A stretch of DNA of 64,000 nt from Chromatium weissei (GTDB lineage: Bacteria; Pseudomonadota; Gammaproteobacteria; Chromatiales; Chromatiaceae), in NCBI RefSeq assembly GCF_016583765.1, contig NZ_NRRR01000001.1, forward strand, positions 856,945-920,944. Direction: 5' to 3'. Within the stretch, counting starts at the first letter, position 1. Each line of letters starts with the position of its first letter. The notes beneath the pieces were generated by a model, which made no database searches, was not told where the DNA came from, and was given only the letters and a program-made list of their open reading frames with translations. The translations under genes and the position numbers were made by a program. Below are positions 56,566 through 64,000 of the stretch, piece after piece.

Positions 56566-56890
56566 CGCTTTTGATGTGGTGCGAGTGCCCTTTCCATTCA
56601 CTGATCGCAGCGCCAGCAAAAATCGCCCAGCACTTATTCTGTCCGATCAATCTCGGTTTAATACACTCATTGGTCATTCCGTAATGGCAATGATTACTTC
56701 TGCGGATAACGCCGATTGGCCTCTCGATTGCGTCATCAACAATCTGAGCGCGGCTGGTTTACCTGCGCCATCTAAAGTGCGTTTCAAACTCTTTACACTT
56801 GACCATCGTTTAATTCGTGGCGTTCTCGGTCGGCTTGCACCAGAAGACGAAGCACGAGTTCGCCAAGGATTAACCGCATTATTTCCATAG
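56555..56890 (+). CDS. MazF/PemK-family mRNA interferase toxin
   Basis: About 111 residues from GTG 56555 (VIYNAFDVVRVPFPFTD); ATG 56540 is an alternative in the same frame. MazF-fold cues are VVRVPFPFTDRSASKNRPALILS and the strand GHSVMAMITSA. GAGG about 8 bp before the GTG supports that start. Cleaves RNA in known members; specific target unknown. Confidence 0.83.
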   Translation: MIYNAFDVVRVPFPFTDRSASKNRPALILSDQSRFNTLIGHSVMAMITSADNADWPLDCVINNLSAAGLPAPSKVRFKLFTLDHRLIRGVLGRLAPEDEARVRQGLTALFP

Positions 56891-56947
56891 CAATCATTTG
56901 TTCAGTAGTTCCTGTGTTTTAAGCAAAACATAAACAAAATACCCAAT

Positions 56948-57307
56948 TTATGATGACTGTTCTTTCGTTATTTTCGCAAGCATTGCTGCTTTTTCCGTCA
57001 TTCGTGTTACGGCTGATTTATAAACGACACTATCTTCTCGCTTATCTACAGACATCACTATAACGATTAACTTATCATTCTCAACTGCATAAACAAGTCT
57101 AATTCCCTGTTTGTTTAGTTTTATTTTGTAGCAACCACTCAGTTCACCATGCAACAAACCACCCGGAACATGCGGATTATCAAGTCTTTTTGCGAGTAAC
57201 TTTTTTAGATTGTTTTTCACTGAACCATCAAGCGTTTTCCATTCATCTAACGCTTGAGGTAAGAAGAATAATCTGTACTTATATTTTTTAGAGGTCGTCA
57301 AGATCAA
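56948..57307 (-). CDS. RelE-family toxin
   Basis: 119 residues. RelE/ParE core: YRLFFLPQALDEWKTLDGSVKNNLKKLLAKRL, GGLLHGELSGCYKIKLNKQGIRLVYAV, VMSVDKREDS. The basic residues for ribosome-bound RNA cleavage (Lys/Arg around 35 and 68) are present. Overlaps the antitoxin by 20 bp. StbE/RelE-type. Confidence 0.88.
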   Translation of the reverse strand: MILTTSKKYKYRLFFLPQALDEWKTLDGSVKNNLKKLLAKRLDNPHVPGGLLHGELSGCYKIKLNKQGIRLVYAVENDKLIVIVMSVDKREDSVVYKSAVTRMTEKAAMLAKITKEQSS

Positions 57308-57542
57308 CCTCTATTGCACTTGATTTATCAGCGAGTCGTGCCAGTACTTTTTTGTATAAATCTTGATCGGCAATTTCTTCCATAATCGCCTCGAAAAGTT
57401 CGGGTTCAATCATATAAAAGGCAGTTTTATTATGATTTAAAACTGCGACGGGTCTTTTATTCGCTTCTCGCAGAATTGCTGCCGGGTTCTTTTTGAACTC
57501 AGACATGCTGACTGCGACATCTGCTAGAATCATTTGCATCAT
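57288..57542 (-). CDS. Phd/YefM (StbD)-type antitoxin
   Basis: 84 residues. SMSEFKKNPAAILREANKRPVAVLNHNKTAFYMIEPELFE is the Phd/YefM DNA-binding fold, followed by an acidic C terminus (VDLDDL) that binds the toxin. It is the first gene of the reverse-strand pair. Confidence 0.88.
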   Translation of the reverse strand: MMQMILADVAVSMSEFKKNPAAILREANKRPVAVLNHNKTAFYMIEPELFEAIMEEIADQDLYKKVLARLADKSSAIEVDLDDL

Positions 57543-57633
57543 TTCACTCTCAGTAATTTGAGTTAAAAATAGCTCTAAATTTTACAGCTTGTTAATGACG
57601 GCTCAACTGTTTAACTGCATTTTGCAATCCATT

Positions 57634-57672
57634 AAAAAACCCCGACTACATCACATGCAGTCGGGGTTTTTT
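57634..57672. terminator. Terminator after groL
   Basis: AAAAAACCCCGACT pairs with AGTCGGGGTTTTTT over 11 bases; serves the reverse-strand groESL transcript. Confidence 0.9.
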
Positions 57673-57693
57673 CATTCAAACATCAATCCGCGA

Positions 57694-59322
<1,629 letters not shown>

Positions 59323-59380
59323 CGGTGCAATTCTCAATAAAAAGGTTAATTAAAACTGGACGTTCGTGCCGATGCTGGCG

Positions 59381-59668
59381 TTATTCGACGATGCCCATGA
59401 TGTCGTCTTCACGCATCACCAGCAGTTTTTCCTCGGCCAACTTGATCTCGGTTCCAGAATACTTGCCGAACAGCACGCGATCGCCGACCTTCACTTCCAG
59501 CGAACGGACGCTGCCGTCATCCAACAATTTGCCATTGCCGACCGCGACGACTTCACCCTGAATCGGTTTCTCAGCGGCGGAGTCGGGAATCAGAATGCCG
59601 CCAGCGGAAGTGCGTTCTTCTTCACTGCGACGCACAACAACACGGTCATGGAGTGGACGAAGATTCAT
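59381..59668 (-). CDS. groES: Co-chaperonin GroES
   Basis: 95 residues: [18 protein letters not shown], the mobile loop [13 protein letters not shown], and [22 protein letters not shown] lies 7 bp before the ATG. It is the first gene of groES-groL; a CIRCE element precedes it. Confidence 0.97.
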   Translation of the reverse strand: MNLRPLHDRVVVRRSEEERTSAGGILIPDSAAEKPIQGEVVAVGNGKLLDDGSVRSLEVKVGDRVLFGKYSGTEIKLAEEKLLVMREDDIMGIVE

Positions 59669-59721
59669 GGCTCAATTCTCCTTTAAGAACATTTCGCGTT
59701 AAAAATTGGGTGCGGAGCGTG

Positions 59722-59748
59722 TTAGCACTCAGCTTGTTAGAGTGCTAA
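59722..59748. promoter_or_regulatory. CIRCE element (HrcA operator) of groESL
   Basis: TTAGCACTC (59722-59730), 9 bp, GAGTGCTAA (59740-59748) is the exact CIRCE consensus. It lies 54 bp before the groES start, so HrcA-controlled heat-shock regulation is expected. hrcA itself is not in the window. Confidence 0.95.
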
Positions 59749-59787
59749 CAATGTAAGGCAAAAACGTCGCTTGTCAAGCAAGCGTCC

Positions 59788-59803
59788 GGTCAGGAAAGAT
59801 GCG
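59788..59803. repeat. Dispersed 16-bp intergenic sequence, copy 2
   Basis: Same GGTCAGGAAAGATGCG as at 43373-43388, here between the CIRCE element and the 7-bp repeat array before rlmD. Confidence 0.45.
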
Positions 59804-59823
59804 AATCATTCACGGCAATTCGC

Positions 59824-59851
59824 TGCCAACTGCCAACTGACAACTGACAAC
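59824..59851. repeat. Tandem 7-bp repeat before rlmD
   Basis: Four units: TGCCAAC x2, TGACAAC x2. The array ends 7 bp before the rlmD ATG, taking the place where a ribosome binding site would be. Confidence 0.75.
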
Positions 59852-59858
59852 TTCGTTT

Positions 59859-61190
59859 ATGACCAGAAAACGCAAGCAACCCCCAGCCGAACTCGTCGAA
59901 GCCGAAATCGAATCACTCACCCACGAAGGACGCGGACTCACACACATCGACGGCAAAACCGTCTTTGTTGACGGCGCACTTGCTGGCGAACGGGTGCGAT
60001 TTCGTTACACCCGCATTCAACGTCGATTCGATGAAGCCACCGTGATTGACGTGCTTCGCGCCGCACCGAATCGCGTTGCGCCCAAATGTCCACATTTCGG
60101 CATTTGCGGTGGTTGCAGCCTGCAACATCTGGACGCGACCGCGCAGATTCAGATCAAACAAGCCAGTCTCGCCGACCTGTTCACGCGCATCGGCAAGGTC
60201 ACACCAATGCGCTGGCTCGAACCGCTGGTCGCCAATCACTGGGGTTATCGCCGCAAAGCGCGGCTCGGTGTGCGGCATGTGCTCAAAAAAGGGCGAACGC
60301 TGGTTGGATTTCGAGAACGCAGCAGCGGCTATCTCGCTGATTTAACACGCTGCGAAGTGCTGCATCCGCTGGTCGGTGAACGACTGCTCGCGCTCGGCAC
60401 GCTGCTTGACGGACTGAGCATCCGCGATCAGGTGCCACAACTTGAAGTCGCCATCGGTGACGGGCCAGCGGTGCTGGTGTTGCGCATCATGCAGCCACTG
60501 ACCGCCGCGGACATTGAAATGCTGCTGGCATTTGCCGAGCGCGAAGGTGTGCATTTTTATGTGCAGGATGGCGGTGTCGACACGATTCGCCCGTTACCCA
60601 ATCAAGCGGTTGATTTACATTACAAATTACCGCAACACGCGCTGCGTTTGGATTTTGAACCGCACGATTTCACGCAGGTCAATTTAGAACTGAATCGGCT
60701 GATGGTGGAGCGGGCGCTGGCACTGCTCGACGTGCAACCTGATGAAACTGTTTTAGATTTATTTTGCGGACTGGGCAATTTCACGCTGCCGCTGGCGCGT
60801 CAAGCCGCAACAGTCGTCGGCGTTGAAGGCGACGCGGGTTTGGTCGCACGCGCACAGGCCAACGCGCAGCGCAACGGCATTGCGAACGCTCGATTTTATG
60901 CCGCCAACCTTGACGGCGACCTCGATCAACAGCCGTGGCTGCGCGAGCATTTCCACGTTGCGCTGCTCGATCCGCCGCGCAGTGGCGCATTGGCGCTGCT
61001 CGATGTGCTGCCACGTCTCGGCGTGAAACGGCTGCTGTATGTGTCGTGCAATCCGGCGACGCTGGCGCGAGATGCCGATCATTTGGTCAATCGACTGGGT
61101 TATGAATTGCAAGCAGCGGGCGTAATGGACATGTTTCCGCACACCGCACACGTTGAATCAATGGCGTTATTTGTACGGAGCAGCAAATAA
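59859..61190 (+). CDS. rlmD: 23S rRNA m5U1939 methyltransferase RlmD
   Basis: 443 residues. N-terminal TRAM domain (about 8-65), 4Fe-4S cysteines in CPHFGICGGCSLQHL (75-89), SAM domain with DLFCGLGNFTLPLA near 300, catalytic Cys in YVSCNPATLARD near 390. No ribosome site precedes the ATG; a 7-bp repeat array occupies that position. Its stop overlaps the ATG of the CYTH gene by one base. Confidence 0.95.
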   Translation: MTRKRKQPPAELVEAEIESLTHEGRGLTHIDGKTVFVDGALAGERVRFRYTRIQRRFDEATVIDVLRAAPNRVAPKCPHFGICGGCSLQHLDATAQIQIKQASLADLFTRIGKVTPMRWLEPLVANHWGYRRKARLGVRHVLKKGRTLVGFRERSSGYLADLTRCEVLHPLVGERLLALGTLLDGLSIRDQVPQLEVAIGDGPAVLVLRIMQPLTAADIEMLLAFAEREGVHFYVQDGGVDTIRPLPNQAVDLHYKLPQHALRLDFEPHDFTQVNLELNRLMVERALALLDVQPDETVLDLFCGLGNFTLPLARQAATVVGVEGDAGLVARAQANAQRNGIANARFYAANLDGDLDQQPWLREHFHVALLDPPRSGALALLDVLPRLGVKRLLYVSCNPATLARDADHLVNRLGYELQAAGVMDMFPHTAHVESMALFVRSSK

Positions 61191-61678
61191 TGGGTATTGA
61201 AATCGAACGCAAGTTTTTGGTTTGCAATGACAAATGGCGCTCGGCAATCATTAGCGAACAGCGATTGATGCAGGGTTATTTAATTCACGATTCACGATTC
61301 ACGGTGCGGGTGCGTATTCACGGCAATACCGCACAATTGACCATTAAAGGCGCAAGCAGCGGAATTAGTCGCTCGGAATTTGAATACGCCATTCCAATTG
61401 CCGATGCCGAGGCGCTATTAAACGAATTAGCCAGCACACCGTTAATTGATAAAACGCGGTATCGCGTGCAATGCGCCGAATTCATTTGGGAAGTGGATGT
61501 CTTTGCTGGCGCGAATGCGGGATTGATTGTGGCAGAAATTGAATTGCCGACGGAAGATGCAGTATTTACTCGGCCGGAATGGATTGGCGCGGAGGTTTCT
61601 GATGATGCGCGCTATTACAATGCCAATCTTGCTGCACAGCCATTTTCAAGTTGGGCAGCAATTGACGTGGTTAAATAA
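61190..61678 (+). CDS. CYTH-domain triphosphatase-like protein
   Basis: 162 residues. EIERKFLV supplies the ExExK signature of CYTH enzymes (residues 4-8), with VRVR-type basic strands and TIKG following. Bacterial members hydrolyse tripolyphosphate or thiamine triphosphate. Translationally linked to rlmD. The 3' end overlaps the convergent DUF2442 gene by 33 bp. Confidence 0.85.
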   Translation: MGIEIERKFLVCNDKWRSAIISEQRLMQGYLIHDSRFTVRVRIHGNTAQLTIKGASSGISRSEFEYAIPIADAEALLNELASTPLIDKTRYRVQCAEFIWEVDVFAGANAGLIVAEIELPTEDAVFTRPEWIGAEVSDDARYYNANLAAQPFSSWAAIDVVK

Positions 61679-61930
61679 TACATAGCGTTTGGCAGGATGC
61701 GCTTTGATTTCTCGATACAGTGTATCTGGTGCTAGATCAAGTCCATTTGGCCAAACTAATACACCGTCAATCACCTGTGCTTTTGCAATCAATTGCTCAT
61801 CATGTAACGCAGTAAAAACACCAGTGCAATAGGTTGGATCAATGATTAACGTGCCCGTTAATCCGTCTTGAAATTCGATTGCTAGCTCATTTACTGTGAC
61901 GGATCGAACTGCAATGACATCCCAATACAT
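61646..61930 (-). CDS. DUF2442 protein
   Basis: 94 residues, all-beta then a short helix: YWDVIAVRSVTVNELAIEFQDGLTGTLIID, with LYREIKAHPAKRYVLF at the C terminus. DUF2442 is commonly encoded next to DUF4160, as here. No function is established; some pairs are suspected toxin-antitoxin-like. Convergent overlap with the CYTH gene means the last ten codons may be shortened in truth. Confidence 0.75.
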   Translation of the reverse strand: MYWDVIAVRSVTVNELAIEFQDGLTGTLIIDPTYCTGVFTALHDEQLIAKAQVIDGVLVWPNGLDLAPDTLYREIKAHPAKRYVLFNHVNCCPT

Positions 61931-61942
61931 AATGCCTCCAGT

Positions 61943-62203
61943 TTATTTCAGTGGAGCAATTGGTTGTGGCTGATGATTAGCGCGGCAAAGTTCCCAATTC
62001 CTTATCAATTCAGCTTGATGCAATTCAGTCCAATCGAGAACAAGTTGCGTCGCCCGTCGTGGTAAAGCGCCTTCACGAATCGTTAGTGCGTATATGTCAA
62101 TCGTTGCTTTATATTCGCCATAGGTGGCATGAAAATGCGGTGGCGCATGTTCATCCCAGAACATTTGAATGAGTATTCCATAAAACATGCTAATTGTTGG
62201 CAT
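61943..62203 (-). CDS. DUF4160 protein
   Basis: 86 residues with the DUF4160 pattern: MPTISMFYGILIQMFWDEHAPPHFHATYGEYKA, and ALPRRATQLVLDWTELHQAELIRNWE. The HxPPHFH cluster could bind metal. 12 bp before the DUF2442 gene, so both form one reverse-strand unit. Confidence 0.8.
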   Translation of the reverse strand: MPTISMFYGILIQMFWDEHAPPHFHATYGEYKATIDIYALTIREGALPRRATQLVLDWTELHQAELIRNWELCRANHQPQPIAPLK

Positions 62204-62268
62204 CAGTCAACTCCAATTATTCAATTTGTTCAAACAAAGTGCGCTTTATTCTCTGTGCTGTTGTACAT

Positions 62269-63816
62269 TCAATCAATTCTGTTCCGAACTGCCAGCCGTT
62301 TTCCTGCCAGCCACACCAAACCAATCACCGGAATTCCAATCACTGTCGTTAATAGAAAAAAGCTGGAATAACCAACATTTTCGACAATTGAGCCGGAATA
62401 ACCGCCGAGCAGTTTCGGTAACAACGTCATCAATGAACTGAAGATTGCGTATTGCACGGCAGTGAATGACACATTGGTTAAACTGGATAAAAAAGCAATG
62501 AATACGGCGCTGGCAAATCCTGCTGCGAGATTGTCTGCACTCACTGCAAAATACAATAAACTCAATTGCGCGCCGGTTTGGGTGAAGACGACAAAAATCA
62601 AATTGGTTGCTGCCGAAACAATTGCGCCGAGTAAAAGCATTCGCATTACGCCGTAACGGGTCGCTAATACGCCGCCGAGGACTCCGCCAACAATGCTCAC
62701 GATCACGCCGAACGTTTGCACCGCCGTTGCAATTTGTGGTTTGGTGAAGCCAAGGTCTTGATAAAACACGTTGGTCATCACGCCCAGCACGATGTCGGAA
62801 ATGCGATACAGACCAATCAGCGCGAGCAGTAGCGCCGCCGTTTTTAAGCCGTATCGCTGAAAGAAATCGCGCACCGGTGCAATCCAAGTGTCTTCCAACA
62901 TCAGCCGATTGACCGCGCCGACGCGCACCAGCAGCCCGCCTGTCAAGATCGCGGCGACCAGCGACAGCCCTAAATGCAGCAATTCCCACAGTAAACTGGC
63001 TAATGCGCCGCTGCCCGCAGCCAGTTTAGCGGCGGTAAATGGCGCGGAGGTCAGAAAAAAGCTGATTGCAAATGCGCCAGCAGTCAGCAGAAATACCGCG
63101 AGCAGTCGCATGTAATCGGTCGGCGCGGCGGAATATGCGGCGCGGCGCTCCACCGTTGGCTCTCGAATCAGCAGCGTGGTCACCAATCCCACCAACACCG
63201 TCATCGCCATTAGTAAATAGGTCGCTCGCCATGCGGTGTAATCGTAAGCGCCTAATTCAGAACCGAAAATGCTCGCCAATGTCAGTGCGCCAGCGCCGGC
63301 AACCACCATGCCGATGCGATATCCGGCGATGTAAATGGATGACAGCAGCGCCTGCAAATGCGGCGGCGCGGATTCGATGCGATACGCGTCAATCACGATG
63401 TCCTGTGTGGCAGCGGAAAAGCCCAGCAACACTGCCGCGAGCGCCATTTGATGCAGACTGTTGTTGCCGCTGGCGGGATCAATCAGCGCCATCAAAATAA
63501 TCGCCGTGACAATCGCCAATTGCGCGAGCAGCAGCCAAGCGCGGCGACGACCGAAATGGCGCGTCAAGATCGGCACGGGCAGGCGATCAATCAGCGGAGC
63601 CCACACGAATTTGAAGGAATAGCCGAGCGCCGCCCAACTGAAAAAGGTCACGGCATCGCGCTCTACGCCCGCTTCACGCAGCCACAGTGACAGCGAGGAA
63701 AAAATCAGCAGCAGCGGAATTCCCGCAGCAAATCCGAGAAATAACATGCTGATCACGCGAGGATTTTTGCACTCGCGCCCAGCTTGTCGCCAGCTTGCGG
63801 AAAGTTGTTGAGTCAT
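62269..63816 (-). CDS. ampG: Muropeptide permease AmpG
   Basis: 515 residues from ATG 63816, which lies 2 bp after the stop of the gene upstream; the frame also opens from a TTG two codons earlier. MFS fold with 12-14 helices: FLGFAAGIPLLLIFSSLSLWLREAG at the N terminus, RRAWLLLAQ, ATQDIVIDAYRIES. AmpG imports anhydromuropeptides for cell-wall recycling. A transglycosylase that makes such products is at 29299-29967. Confidence 0.92.
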   Translation of the reverse strand: MTQQLSASWRQAGRECKNPRVISMLFLGFAAGIPLLLIFSSLSLWLREAGVERDAVTFFSWAALGYSFKFVWAPLIDRLPVPILTRHFGRRRAWLLLAQLAIVTAIILMALIDPASGNNSLHQMALAAVLLGFSAATQDIVIDAYRIESAPPHLQALLSSIYIAGYRIGMVVAGAGALTLASIFGSELGAYDYTAWRATYLLMAMTVLVGLVTTLLIREPTVERRAAYSAAPTDYMRLLAVFLLTAGAFAISFFLTSAPFTAAKLAAGSGALASLLWELLHLGLSLVAAILTGGLLVRVGAVNRLMLEDTWIAPVRDFFQRYGLKTAALLLALIGLYRISDIVLGVMTNVFYQDLGFTKPQIATAVQTFGVIVSIVGGVLGGVLATRYGVMRMLLLGAIVSAATNLIFVVFTQTGAQLSLLYFAVSADNLAAGFASAVFIAFLSSLTNVSFTAVQYAIFSSLMTLLPKLLGGYSGSIVENVGYSSFFLLTTVIGIPVIGLVWLAGKRLAVRNRID

Positions 63817-63818
63817 GT

Positions 63819-64000
63819 TCAACGCCGCGCTTCTAACTGTTCCCAGCGGTCATAAGCCACTGCAAGCAGTGTTTCGACTTCGGCTAATCGCGTGTTCACG
63901 GCAGCGGCTGCGTTGCCTTCGGCGCGATAAAACGCCGGATCAGCGAGCTGGGCATGAAGCGCAGTTTGTTCCTGTTCGAGTGTTTCAATTTGTGCCGGAA
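63819..64000 (-). CDS. Uup-type ABC-F protein, C-terminal end (cut by window edge)
   Basis: The last 60 codons of a protein entering from the right edge, stop TGA at 63819-63821. The sequence is a coiled coil of the pattern PAQIETLEQEQTALHAQL, ADPAFYR, RLAEVETLLAVAYDRWEQLEA, matching the C-terminal domain of Uup and related ABC-F ATPases. It is directly upstream of ampG on the same strand (2 bp), so they are probably co-transcribed. The ATPase domains are off the window. Confidence 0.8.
   Translation of the reverse strand, partial: PAQIETLEQEQTALHAQLADPAFYRAEGNAAAAVNTRLAEVETLLAVAYDRWEQLEARR

Noticed and set aside
62273..62989. 238-codon reverse frame inside ampG
   Set aside because: It is the shadow of ampG in another frame; its Arg/Ala/Gly-rich composition matches no fold.

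Overview
The window looks like part of the chromosome of a purple sulfur bacterium (Gammaproteobacteria, Chromatiales, probably Chromatiaceae-like). The evidence is a set of bacteriochlorophyll light-harvesting genes, a carotenoid cluster (crtF, crtI, crtB, crtE) and bchO. These lie next to typical gammaproteobacterial blocks: thrS-infC-rpmI-rplT-pheS-pheT-ihfA-merR, Crp, dut/coaBC, rnr/rlmB and groESL. ATP sulfurylase, a SulP sulfate permease and a DsrC-like protein fit sulfur metabolism. No taxonomic search could be run, so the placement rests on recognised gene content only.

Layout. 1-4124: start of glgP (reverse), a two-domain CbiX-like chelatase and a SulP permease. 4125-11593: photosynthesis region. 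An LH2-type beta/alpha pair, crtF and an LH1-type beta-beta-alpha set run forward; crtE, crtB, crtI and bchO run in reverse. Three exact TGT-N12-ACA (PpsR/CrtJ-type) sites precede the two LH sets and crtI. No reaction-centre genes are present. 11612-18473: rlmB, rnr, tRNA-Leu, dut, coaBC, a class II deacetylase and crp. 18776-26579: tRNA-Val, the translation/IHF superoperon and tRNA-Pro. 26661-36324: moaA, sat, a small unknown, a lytic transglycosylase, a MepK-like endopeptidase, an RNB exonuclease, a fused peptide-type ABC ATPase, trmJ and suhB.

36411-41657: a flagellar filament locus (sigma-28 promoter, large flagellin, flaG, large fliD). 41667-43262: diheme cytochrome c, SHP-type cytochrome and cytochrome b. 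43396-48659: one reverse-strand run carrying gcvPB, dgkA and a complete nickel transporter of the NikKMLQO type. 48729-52925: a cupin, a dCache-GGDEF cyclase, a DsrC-like protein and a secreted glycosidase-like protein. 53251-56210: molybdate uptake (dimop, modABC), which would supply the molybdopterin pathway of which moaA is a member. 56291-57542: two small toxin-antitoxin modules. 57694-59748: groL and groES under a perfect CIRCE element. 59859-64000: rlmD, a CYTH phosphatase, a DUF2442/DUF4160 pair, ampG and the C-terminal end of an Uup-type ABC-F protein.

The most unusual points are: the LH1-type beta-beta-alpha operon, whose two beta chains lack the conserved histidine at position -18, with competing RNA hairpins before alpha; a 7-bp tandem repeat family that supplies the linker and stop codon of an ABC protein; a chelatase with one apparently inactive half; and a short divergent DsrC.
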